A stretch of DNA of 7,901 nt from Acidimicrobiaceae bacterium (GTDB lineage: Bacteria; Actinomycetota; Acidimicrobiia; Acidimicrobiales; Palsa-688): assembly GCA_003156795.1 (NCBI GenBank), contig PMHU01000152.1, positions 25,081-32,981 on the forward strand, given 5' to 3'. The notes under the pieces were generated by a model. It saw only the letters and a list, made by a program, of their open reading frames with translations. It searched no databases and had not been told where the DNA came from. The position numbers and the translations under genes were made by a program. This document shows positions 1 to 6,345 of this stretch, piece by piece. Positions within the stretch are counted from its first letter, which is position 1, and the number at the start of each line of letters is the position of its first letter.

Positions 1-4
1 ATTG

Positions 5-172
5 ATGAGATGCCCGACCTGCCGTACCCGCCACTTGGTCGTGATCGAGATTCGCGTAAGCGGTGAGCCGATCACCATGCACAGCTGTTCTTACTGCGAT
101 CAGCGCTGGTGGCAGGGGATGGACGGCTCGCTGACCCTTTCTTCGGTCCTGGACCTGGCCGCGACTACCTGA
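5..172 (+). CDS. Small zinc-ribbon protein (55 aa, possibly 5'-incomplete)
   Basis: This reading frame encodes 55 residues from ATG at 5 to TGA at 170-172. It shows two CxxC pairs, C3-P-T-C6 and C28-S-Y-C31, about 22 residues apart. That is the usual spacing of a two-knuckle zinc ribbon, so a single structural Zn is expected. A Trp pair follows (W35, W36), then a short hydrophobic tail. The frame is open back to the window edge, with TTG at 2-4, so the true start may lie upstream and no ribosome-binding site can be judged. It sits just upstream of the mutase-containing gene, where mycobacteria carry a small DUF3499-type gene next to manB. I do not recognise it as that family, and its role (metal-binding, perhaps a nucleic-acid or protein adaptor) is unknown. 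The motif makes a real gene likely despite the short length. Confidence 0.68.
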   Translation: MRCPTCRTRHLVVIEIRVSGEPITMHSCSYCDQRWWQGMDGSLTLSSVLDLAATT

Positions 173-176
173 GTTG

Positions 177-191
177 ACCCCCGTTGGGGGT
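177..191 (+). terminator. Short GC hairpin after the zinc-ribbon stop (weak terminator candidate)
   Basis: ACCCCC (177-182) and GGGGGT (186-191) are perfect reverse complements around a 3-base loop, four bases after the TGA of the upstream gene. No T-run follows, so it is at best a weak or attenuating terminator. It also makes the TTG at 184, which lies in the loop, an unlikely start codon for the next gene. Confidence 0.3.
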
Positions 192-216
192 GTCTAGCGG
201 GCAACATGGTTGCTTC

Positions 217-3200
217 ATGACCGTGACGGAGCCGCACGAAACAAGCGAAGGGGAGGACATGTGGCCCCCGGACTCTTTTGCCCCACGCTGGGTGCGGATC
301 CGGACCAAGGTCTCCAAGCCGGAGTCGATAGCCACCCTGCTGGTGGTGGCCGGGTGCGTCGCCTTCGTGTTCTGGAAGATGCAGCCGTCCCAGCTGTTCA
401 AGAACACGACGCCCAACGGTGGTGACCTGGGGGCCCACGTCTGGCTGCCCGCGTACGTAAAGCGGGCTCTCCTGCCCCACTTGAAAATCACGGGTTGGAC
501 TCCGGACTGGTACGACGGCTTCCCGGCGCTGACGTACTACTTCCCGGGCCCGATCGTCGCCATCGCTCTGCTCTCGTACGTGATCCCGTACAACATCGCA
601 TTCAAGCTGATCGTGGTGCTCGGGCTGCTCACCCTGCCAATCGCGGCCTGGGCGTTCGGGCGTCTGGCCCGTATCCGGTTCCCCGGGCCGGCCTGCCTGG
701 CCGCCGCCACCCTGCCCTACCTTTTCTGCCGGGAGTTCACCATCTACGGCGGCAACATCGCTTCCACGATGGCCGGCGAGTTCTGCTTCTCGATCTCGCT
801 TTCGCTGGCGATCCTCTTCCTCGGCCTCGTCGCTCGGGGTCTGGAGGACGGCAAGCACCGGGCATCGGCGGCGGTAGTCCTCGCTTTCTGCGGGCTCAGC
901 CACATCCTGCCGTTCTTCTTCGCCATTGGTGGCGCCTTCATCCTCTTGGCCATGAACTTCGCGAGGACCCGTGACTGGCAGCGCCTCAAATGGGGTGTTC
1001 CCGTGCTGGTGGTCGGGGGGGCTCTGACCGCATTCTGGAGCCTTCCCTTCGCCCTCGACCTGCCATACGCGACGAACATGGGCTACCAGAAGCTCACGAA
1101 CTACGTCTCATCACTGTTCCCGACCGGCGACACCTGGCTTTTCTTTCTCGCCGGTCTCGGCGTGCTGTTTTCGGTCGTTCGCGCCAACCGGGTGGGCAAC
1201 TTCCTCACCCTCGCAGCCGTGGGTTCCGCCGCCGTTTTCAGGTACGCGCCTCCAGCGCGACTCTGGAACGCGCGTGTGTTGCCGTTCTGGTTCCTGTGCC
1301 TTTACCTGCTGGCCGGCATCGCGTTCGTGGAGTTTGGACTCGTCGTCGGCGAGCTCACACTACCTGGGGACGACGACCCTCCGTGGGCGACGATACCCAC
1401 GATGGCCGCGACCCTTCTTGCTGCGCTCATATGGGTCAACTTTCCGCTTCACAACCTGCCGTTCGGACACACGACTGCATCGGGTAAGTACTCGTGGCTG
1501 GGAATCACGTCGGAGGACTCGTCGTTCGTACCGTACTGGGTCTACTGGGATTTCTCCGGATACCAATCGGCCGGGAAACCCCGCGAGAAGGAATACTTCG
1601 CCCTGATAGCCGAGATGAAAAAGCTCGGGCAGAATCCAGCCGACGGTTGCGGCCGGGCCATGTGGGAGTACGAACCCGAGCTCAACGACATGGGCACGCC
1701 CGACGCGTTGATGCTGTTGCCCTATTGGACCAACGGGTGCATCGGTTCCCAGGAGGGGCTGTACTACGAGTCGTCGGCGACCACCCCTTACCACTTCCTC
1801 AACGCAGCCGAGTTGTCCGATCAGCCATCGAACCCGGTTCGGAACCTCAATTACCCGAGCGGGCCGGATGTACCGGAGGGAATCCAGCACCTACAAATGC
1901 TCGGCGTCAAGTACTTCATGGCTGAGACCCCCGACATCGAAGCCGCGGCCGACGCCGACAGCAGCCTCCAGCTGGTCGGGACCGTCGGACCGTTCCCGGT
2001 CACCTACACCACGGGGTCCTCGTCGAACGTCCAACAGAGGACGTGGAAGATCTACGAGGTCGAAGATTCAGCAGAGGTCGCCCCGCTTCTCGACCAGCCA
2101 GTGGTCCTCAAGGGCGTGTCGACCAACGACTGGCTGCAGGCGTCCGAAGCCTGGTACCTCAACCCGAGCAACTGGAACGTCTACGAAGCCGCATCCGGCC
2201 CGAAAAGCTGGGCGCGAGTCACGCCCAACCAGACGAACCTGCCTCAGACGCCGCTGCCCCCGGTGCAGGTCTCGAACATCGTGGAGGGCACGGAGTCCAT
2301 TTCTTTCAACGTCGACCGAACCGGCGTTCCCGTGCTGGTCAAGACCTCTTACTTCCCCAACTGGCAGGTGAGGGGGGCCAAGGCCATCTACAGGGTGACG
2401 CCCAACCTGATGGTCGTCGTGCCCACCGCCAACCACGTCACCCTGACCTATGGTTACACGCCCGTCGACTGGATCGGTTTTATCCTCTCCCTCCTCGGCG
2501 TCATGGCCCTGATCCTGCTGTGGCGCCTTCGCCCCGTCTCCTACCCCGAGGCGCCCTCGCGCCGAGTGCGTCACATTCGCGTCGGGGGTCCCGCTTCCCA
2601 GCCCGATAGGGTTTGGGAGGACATGAGCCTGGTCGACCCAGCGACGCTCGACTCGGTCTTCAAGGCCTATGACATCCGCGGGACCGTTCCTGACCAAATG
2701 AGCCCCGAGCTGGCCGGCGCCGTCGGCGCCGCCTTCGCCCGCTTCTGCGAATCGCCGAGGCTGCTCGTCGCCCGGGACATGAGGCCATCGGGCGTCCAGT
2801 TGGTAGCCGCCTTCTCCGAAGGTGCGGCGTCGGCCGGGGTGGACGTGATCGACCTCGGACTGTGCTCCACCGACGAGATGTACTTCGCCTCCGGCAGTTT
2901 GAATGCGCCCGGTGCGATGTTTACCGCATCCCACAATCCGGCGAACTACAACGGGATCAAGCTGTGTCGGGCCGGCGCCAGCCCCGTCGGAGCAGATTCC
3001 GGCCTGCGCGAGATCAAGGCGACGGTCCGGGCGGGGGGGAACTTCCCCACTTTGGCCGCGGCCGCAGTCACTCCCGGCCGGATCAGCCGCGCCGACGTGC
3101 TCGCGGACTACGCGGCCAAAGTCCGCTCGTTCGTCGACTTGAGCACCCTTCGCCCTCTCAAGGTGGTGGCCGACACCGCCAACGGAATGGGTGGCCTGGT

Positions 3201-4020
3201 CGTGCCCGCCGTGTTCGCTGGGCTCCCGTTCCTGCTGGAAGTGCTGTTCGGCGACCTGGACGGCACCTTCCCGAACCACCCGGCCGACCCGATCCAGGCC
3301 GAGAACCTGGTGGACCTGCAACGCCGGATCAGAGAAACCGGGGCTGACGTCGGGCTGGCTTTCGACGGCGACGCCGACAGATGCTTCCTGGTGGATGACG
3401 AGGGCGTGCCGGTCTCGGGTTCGACCACGACCGCGCTCGTGGCCTCCGCCATGCTCGAGAAGCACCCCGGCGCAACTATCCTGCACAACCTCATTTGCTC
3501 CAAGGCGGTGCCTGAGATAATTCGCGAGCGCGGCGGCGTTCCCGTGCGGACCCGGGTCGGCCACTCCTACATCAAGGCGGTCATGGCCGACACCGACGCC
3601 GTGTTTGGTGGCGAGCATTCCGGTCATTACTACTTCAGGGCGAACTACCGGGCCGACTCGGGTGCGATCGCGGCGCTGGTCGTCCTCGAAGTCCTCTCAC
3701 GATCGACCCAGCCGCTGTCGGAGATCCGCAAGGCCTTTGAGCGGTACGCCGATTCGGGCGAGATCAACACGAAGGTCTCCGATCCCCTAGGTGTGATCGA
3801 GGCCGTAGCTGCCCACTACGCAACCGCCCGGCAGGACCGCTTGGATGGCCTGACGGTGGACTTCGGCGACTGGTGGTTTAATTTGCGGCCGTCCAACACC
3901 GAGCCCCTGCTGCGCCTCAACCTGGAAGCGTCCGACAGGTCAACCTGCGAAGCACGTACGGCCGAGGTGGTGTCTTTGATCTCCGGCCCCGAAAATAGGA
4001 GCGTCTCCGATGGTGCTTGA
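217..4020 (+). CDS. manB: GT-C-like membrane protein fused to phosphomannomutase (ManB)
   Basis: One open frame of 1267 aa joins two modules. Residues 1-800 form a membrane protein: a basic cytoplasmic N-terminus, first span at about 37-54, then an extracytoplasmic GGD motif (Asp70) and a W-x-P-D-W-Y-x-G-F motif near 94-103. Many spans follow, then a large polar region (about 420-750) ending in a YfhO-like beta module (SYFPNWQV) and a last span near 751-769. This resembles the 'PTPS-related' / GT-C class of polyprenyl-sugar-dependent transferases; the substrate is unknown. From about 803 onward comes a complete alpha-D-phosphohexomutase that should convert mannose-6-P to mannose-1-P in the cytoplasm. 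The positively charged tail after the last span would place it there. ATG 217 was chosen as the first in-frame ATG; ATG 259 follows a purine-rich GGGGAGG and is an alternative. The fusion may be an artefact of one missing base near 2584 (see findings), in which case two genes meet at 2609/2623. Each module is secure; the fusion is not. Confidence 0.75.
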   Translation: MTVTEPHETSEGEDMWPPDSFAPRWVRIRTKVSKPESIATLLVVAGCVAFVFWKMQPSQLFKNTTPNGGDLGAHVWLPAYVKRALLPHLKITGWTPDWYDGFPALTYYFPGPIVAIALLSYVIPYNIAFKLIVVLGLLTLPIAAWAFGRLARIRFPGPACLAAATLPYLFCREFTIYGGNIASTMAGEFCFSISLSLAILFLGLVARGLEDGKHRASAAVVLAFCGLSHILPFFFAIGGAFILLAMNFARTRDWQRLKWGVPVLVVGGALTAFWSLPFALDLPYATNMGYQKLTNYVSSLFPTGDTWLFFLAGLGVLFSVVRANRVGNFLTLAAVGSAAVFRYAPPARLWNARVLPFWFLCLYLLAGIAFVEFGLVVGELTLPGDDDPPWATIPTMAATLLAALIWVNFPLHNLPFGHTTASGKYSWLGITSEDSSFVPYWVYWDFSGYQSAGKPREKEYFALIAEMKKLGQNPADGCGRAMWEYEPELNDMGTPDALMLLPYWTNGCIGSQEGLYYESSATTPYHFLNAAELSDQPSNPVRNLNYPSGPDVPEGIQHLQMLGVKYFMAETPDIEAAADADSSLQLVGTVGPFPVTYTTGSSSNVQQRTWKIYEVEDSAEVAPLLDQPVVLKGVSTNDWLQASEAWYLNPSNWNVYEAASGPKSWARVTPNQTNLPQTPLPPVQVSNIVEGTESISFNVDRTGVPVLVKTSYFPNWQVRGAKAIYRVTPNLMVVVPTANHVTLTYGYTPVDWIGFILSLLGVMALILLWRLRPVSYPEAPSRRVRHIRVGGPASQPDRVWEDMSLVDPATLDSVFKAYDIRGTVPDQMSPELAGAVGAAFARFCESPRLLVARDMRPSGVQLVAAFSEGAASAGVDVIDLGLCSTDEMYFASGSLNAPGAMFTASHNPANYNGIKLCRAGASPVGADSGLREIKATVRAGGNFPTLAAAAVTPGRISRADVLADYAAKVRSFVDLSTLRPLKVVADTANGMGGLVVPAVFAGLPFLLEVLFGDLDGTFPNHPADPIQAENLVDLQRRIRETGADVGLAFDGDADRCFLVDDEGVPVSGSTTTALVASAMLEKHPGATILHNLICSKAVPEIIRERGGVPVRTRVGHSYIKAVMADTDAVFGGEHSGHYYFRANYRADSGAIAALVVLEVLSRSTQPLSEIRKAFERYADSGEINTKVSDPLGVIEAVAAHYATARQDRLDGLTVDFGDWWFNLRPSNTEPLLRLNLEASDRSTCEARTAEVVSLISGPENRSVSDGA
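2615..2625 (+). promoter_or_regulatory. Shine-Dalgarno-like site plus ATG at the membrane/mutase junction
   Basis: GGGAGG (2615-2620), two bases, then ATG (2623) lies exactly where a stand-alone phosphomannomutase would begin. The same 11-mer GGGAGGACATG occurs in the same frame at 251-261, over the alternative start of the membrane module. The spacing is shorter than the usual 5-9 bases, so efficiency is doubtful. Confidence 0.35.
2623..4020 (+). other. manB: Phosphomannomutase module of the fused ORF (possible stand-alone gene)
   Basis: Counted from ATG 2623 this is 465 residues, the normal length of a free-standing bacterial phosphomannomutase/phosphoglucomutase, so nothing is missing. 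It has every signature in order: the N-terminal KAYDIRG; the phosphoserine loop TASHNP with Ser103 as the residue that carries the phosphate; the Mg-binding loop DGDADR (D248, D250, D252); the sugar-binding GEHSG (330-334); and the phosphate-binding RPSNTEP (from R422). The reaction is mannose-6-P to mannose-1-P, the precursor of GDP-mannose and polyprenyl-phosphate-mannose; glucose phosphates may also be accepted. GGGAGG at 2615-2620 precedes the ATG by only two bases, so internal initiation could release a soluble enzyme. The neighbouring isomerase gene supports a mannose role. Confidence 0.9.
3997..4001 (+). promoter_or_regulatory. Ribosome-binding site of the Trm112-like gene
   Basis: AGGAG is followed by an 8-base spacer and ATG 4010. 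It lies inside the last codons of the mutase, as expected for translationally coupled genes, and it decides the start of the downstream gene. Confidence 0.65.
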
Positions 4021-4252
4021 CCCGAAGCTTCTCGAAATCCTGGCCTGTCCTAAGGACAAAGGCCCGCTCCTCTACTTCGCGAACGAGGACGCCCTGTACA
4101 ACCCGAGGTTGCGGCTCCGGTACCGAATCACCGATGACATACCGATAATGCTCATAGACGAGGCGGAGTCGGTTGACGACGTCGAAGACGCCCGACTCGT
4201 TTCGAAGGCCGATGCGGAAGGAATCAAGCCGACGTGGTCGGCCGAGTCCTGA
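4010..4252 (+). CDS. Trm112 family protein (YcaR/UPF0434-like), cysteine-poor
   Basis: The 80-residue product carries the Trm112 signatures: an N-terminal L-L-E-I-L-A-C-P block (residues 7-14), a central short beta region with Y-N-P-R, and the family-typical D-D-I-P-I-M-L-I-D-E-A segment near 42-52. In many relatives two CxxC pairs bind zinc. Here only C13 remains, and its usual CPxC partner is replaced in CPKDKGPL, so the zinc site is lost. Trm112 proteins activate partner methyltransferases in eukaryotes and archaea; the role of bacterial copies near manB is not established. The ATG overlaps the end of the mutase reading frame by 11 bases and has a good AGGAG, so it is probably co-translated with it. 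The isomerase frame begins 46 bases after its stop. Confidence 0.82.
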   Translation: MVLDPKLLEILACPKDKGPLLYFANEDALYNPRLRLRYRITDDIPIMLIDEAESVDDVEDARLVSKADAEGIKPTWSAES

Positions 4253-4298
4253 CCGGCGGGCGCCCGGTCCTGGCCTTAGGTCGCTCCTTAGCTCGGTC

Positions 4299-5333
4299 GT
4301 GACCCTCGACTCGCTTGGGATGTTCGCTCTGGCGGCCGAGCTGCCGGAGCAGGTGGAAGCCGCCGCCGGGCGCGCTTCGGATGTGTCGGTTGCGCTCGAT
4401 CCGGCGGCCGTCGAAAACGTGGTCATCATCGGCATGGGCGGCAGCGGCATGGCCGGTGAAGTCGTGTCGGCGGTGGCCGCCCCACTGCTTCCTGTCCCGG
4501 TCGTTTTGGCCAAGTCGTACGAGTGTCCGGCGTTTGTCGGCGCCGAGAGCCTCGTGTTTGCGATATCCGCTTCTGGGGACACCGAAGAGACGATCCAAGC
4601 CGCATCCGACGCCCAGGCCGCCGGGGCCCACCTCATAGTGGTGACCAGGGGCGGTCAGCTCGCCGATCTCGCAATGGCCTGGGACGCTCCGCTGATCGGC
4701 GTGCCCGCCGGCATACCCCAGCCGCGAGCCGCGCTCGGCGCCATGGCCATACCACCGCTAATGGTGCTGGAGAACATGGGCCTGTATCGCGGCGGGCACT
4801 CTTGGATCGAAGCGGCTGTAAACCAGCTAAAACGTCGCCGGGACGAACTAGTCGCAGCCGGTGAGTCGAGCTGCGCCGCACGCGTGGCCGGCCAGATCGG
4901 ACGGACCATGGCCTTGGTCCACGGCGGCGGTACGATCGGTGCGGCCGCGGCGCAGAGGTGGAAGACCCAGATCAACGAGAACGCCAAGGCGCCGGCCTGG
5001 TGGAGCGCCCAGCCCGAGTTGTCCCACAACGAGATCTGCGGGTGGGGCCAGAACGGCGACGTGACCCGCCAGTTGATCACCGTTGTGGCCCTTCGCCACG
5101 ACGCCGAACATCCGCAGGTCGGCCGCCGCTTCGAGCTGGTCGCCGAAATGATGAGAGAAGTGGTCGCCGACGTGATCGAGATACGGGCCGAAGGGGACGG
5201 GGACCTGGCCCAGCTGTTCGACCTCATCCTCATCGGCGACTTCGTGTCGCTCTGGCTATCAGCACAATCAGGCGTGGACCCGGGCCCGGTCCCGGCGCTG
5301 GACGAGCTCAAGCAAGCCCTCTCCGGGCCCTGA
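4299..5333 (+). CDS. SIS-domain bifunctional phosphoglucose/phosphomannose isomerase
   Basis: The product (344 aa from GTG 4299) belongs to the archaeal/actinobacterial PGI/PMI family, which interconverts fructose-6-P with glucose-6-P and mannose-6-P in the cytoplasm. It has two SIS domains. The first contains the glycine-rich loop GMGGSGMAG (45-53) and the phosphate-binding I-S-A-S-G-D-T-E-E-T (89-98), then a conserved P-Q-P-R-A-A-L-G (140-147). The second contains N-E-N-A-K (226-230) and L-S-H-N-E (241-245). E227 and H243 lie 16 residues apart, like the Glu203/His219 catalytic pair I recall for the Pyrobaculum enzyme. The frame stays open to ATG 4173 inside the Trm112 gene, but that extension is arginine-rich and unlike the family, which begins close to the T-L-D-S-L-G-M-F segment. 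No strong ribosome-binding site precedes GTG 4299, so the start is tentative. Mycobacteria have a related gene (Rv3256c) beside manB; some members there may have lost activity, but the key residues are present here. Confidence 0.85.
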   Translation: MTLDSLGMFALAAELPEQVEAAAGRASDVSVALDPAAVENVVIIGMGGSGMAGEVVSAVAAPLLPVPVVLAKSYECPAFVGAESLVFAISASGDTEETIQAASDAQAAGAHLIVVTRGGQLADLAMAWDAPLIGVPAGIPQPRAALGAMAIPPLMVLENMGLYRGGHSWIEAAVNQLKRRRDELVAAGESSCAARVAGQIGRTMALVHGGGTIGAAAAQRWKTQINENAKAPAWWSAQPELSHNEICGWGQNGDVTRQLITVVALRHDAEHPQVGRRFELVAEMMREVVADVIEIRAEGDGDLAQLFDLILIGDFVSLWLSAQSGVDPGPVPALDELKQALSGP

Positions 5334-5346
5334 GGGGCCGCCGGCT

Positions 5347-5376
5347 TCGGGTCGGGGGTCGGTGTCCCCGAACCGA
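5347..5376 (+). terminator. GC-rich hairpin downstream of the isomerase
   Basis: Bases 5347-5357 pair with 5366-5376 around an 8-base loop, giving ten pairs with one G-A mismatch. It starts 13 bases after the isomerase stop. No T-run follows, which is common for actinobacterial terminators. It probably ends the mannose operon and separates it from the RNA element downstream. Confidence 0.5.
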
Positions 5377-5435
5377 TGGCGGCGGGACGCCCGGTCGCCC
5401 CGGTCGAGCGGCATCCCCAGGCCCGTGCACGTTAG

Positions 5436-5453
5436 GCTGAGGGGGCCCTCAGC
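5436..5453. repeat. Perfect palindrome at the left edge of the RNA element
   Basis: GCTGAGGG and CCCTCAGC are exact reverse complements around GG. The right arm is also the 5' strand of the 13-bp closing stem of the RNA. It overlaps a weak -10-like TAGGCT (5433-5438). It could be an operator, a competing hairpin or the mark of a duplication; the sequence does not say which. Confidence 0.5.
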
Positions 5454-5629
5454 GGGTCTGTGGTTGAAAGTCGATGCCAGTCGCAGGCAAAACGACCCAC
5501 GTAAGGCAGTCAAGCGCTGCTGATCATGGTGCGGCTTAGAGGTAAGCCCTGGATGTCGGTGGGACCAAGTGGGTTCCGGGGCATTCAGGCGGGTGTGGGG
5601 TCAAAGACCAGGTCAGCCGCTGAGGGCCC
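5443..5629 (+). ncRNA. Candidate structured non-coding RNA, about 190 nt (raiA-motif-like?)
   Basis: GGGCCCTCAGCGG (5443-5455) and CCGCTGAGGGCCC (5617-5629) are perfect 13-bp complements that would close the element. Between them, hand folding gives: a bulged hairpin (5460-5463/5497-5500, 5470-5473/5493-5496, 5475-5478/5486-5489); a hairpin at 5505-5509/5517-5521; a perfect hairpin GGCTTA-GAGG-TAAGCC (5533-5548); a long arm (5549-5557/5580-5588, two G-U pairs) capped by 5561-5566/5572-5577; and a small GGTC-AAA-GACC hairpin (5599-5609). Most of the sequence is paired and there is no credible protein. A weak TAGGCT at 5433-5438 could start transcription near 5444. The strand is assumed from the flanking genes. 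It could be a free RNA or a leader of the response regulator, whose start lies 23 bases beyond. The raiA-motif class (Actinobacteria and Firmicutes, about 200 nt, near ribosome-hibernation genes) is my first guess from size, shape and the nearby secA, but I cannot confirm it. Confidence 0.6.
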
Positions 5630-5652
5630 TATCTCCGCTACTTTCGTACTTC

Positions 5653-6345
5653 GTGAGTGATTCGTCCGATCACGAGGTCGTGCGGGTCCTGATTGCCGAT
5701 GATCAGGCCTTGTTCCGCCGAGGCCTTTTCGTTGTCCTGGGCACGGAGGATGACATCGAGGTCGTTGCCGAGGCCGAGGATGGCGAGGAGGCGATCGCCA
5801 AAGCGGAGGAGTTGGCCCCGGATGCCGTCCTGATGGACGTCCGCATGCCCAGGGTCAACGGTATCGAGGCGGCGAGGCGCATACGGGAGATTCTGCCGTC
5901 CACGAAAATCCTCATGCTCACCGTCTCCGACGAGGAGGATGACCTCTACGAAGCGATCAAAGCCGGCGCCAACGGGTATCTCCTCAAGGAGATCTCTGTG
6001 GAGGAGGTCGCGAACGCCATACATGCCGTGGTGCAGGGGCAGAGCCTGATATCGCCCTCCATGGCGTCGAAGCTTCTCAACGAGTTCAACTCGTTGGCCC
6101 GCCAGGCCGCCGAGAAGGAGGAGCTGCCGGCGCCCGTCCTCACCGCCCGCGAACTGGAAGTGCTCAAGTTGGTGGCGCGTGGGATGAGCAACAAGGACGT
6201 CGCCGACCAGCTGTTCATCTCGGAGAACACCGTCAAGAACCACGTCCGCAACATCCTGGAGAAGCTGCACTTGCACTCGAGGATGGAAGCCGTGATGTAT
6301 GCCGTCCGCAAACGGCTCGTGGACCCGCACCACACCGACAGCTAG
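5653..6345 (+). CDS. NarL/FixJ-family response regulator (REC + LuxR HTH)
   Basis: The 230-residue product is a DNA-binding two-component response regulator. The receiver domain (about 10-128) has the acidic pair D16-D17, the phosphoacceptor D62 in L-M-D-V-R-M-P, the switch residue T90 and the conserved K112, so it should be phosphorylated normally. A linker leads to a LuxR-type helix-turn-helix at about 163-225 (LTARELEVL, then S-N-K-D-V-A and E-N-T-V-K-N-H-V), which binds DNA, usually as a dimer. No histidine kinase lies in the window, so it is an orphan here. The frame is open back to GTG 5569, but that extension lies in the predicted RNA and is not receiver-like. GTG 5653 was chosen; GTG 5680 is an alternative closer to the core V-L-I-A-D-D. 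No Shine-Dalgarno is visible. A weak -10-like TACTTT at 5638-5643 would fit a leaderless transcript. In remembered acidimicrobial synteny a gene of this kind sits just before secA. Confidence 0.92.
   Translation: MSDSSDHEVVRVLIADDQALFRRGLFVVLGTEDDIEVVAEAEDGEEAIAKAEELAPDAVLMDVRMPRVNGIEAARRIREILPSTKILMLTVSDEEDDLYEAIKAGANGYLLKEISVEEVANAIHAVVQGQSLISPSMASKLLNEFNSLARQAAEKEELPAPVLTARELEVLKLVARGMSNKDVADQLFISENTVKNHVRNILEKLHLHSRMEAVMYAVRKRLVDPHHTDS

Noticed and set aside
100..903. Minus-strand open frame over the start of the fused gene
   Set aside because: It overlaps the zinc-ribbon gene and the membrane module on the opposite strand, has charged low-complexity sequence and no domain.
2068..3627. 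Long minus-strand open frame (519 codons) antisense to the mutase
   Set aside because: It lies opposite a protein with complete catalytic motifs, is rich in G/R/H/V as expected of a GC-rich shadow frame, and shows no recognisable domain.
4173..4298. Start of the isomerase at ATG 4173 inside the Trm112-like gene
   Set aside because: The 42-residue extension is R/P/S-rich and unlike the family N-terminus, which fits GTG 4299 better.
5377..5435. Possible small gene or promoter between the terminator hairpin and the RNA
   Set aside because: No open frame with a ribosome site or recognisable motif and no good -35 was found; only the weak TAGGCT -10-like hexamer is visible.
5605..5620. ACCAGGTCAG resembling part of the SRP RNA core
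   Set aside because: The diagnostic GGAAG apical loop with its partner strand is absent, so the match is too short to support an SRP RNA.
5569..5652. N-terminal extension of the response regulator from GTG 5569
   Set aside because: The extra 28 residues precede the normal receiver start, do not look like receiver sequence, and lie in the predicted RNA helices.
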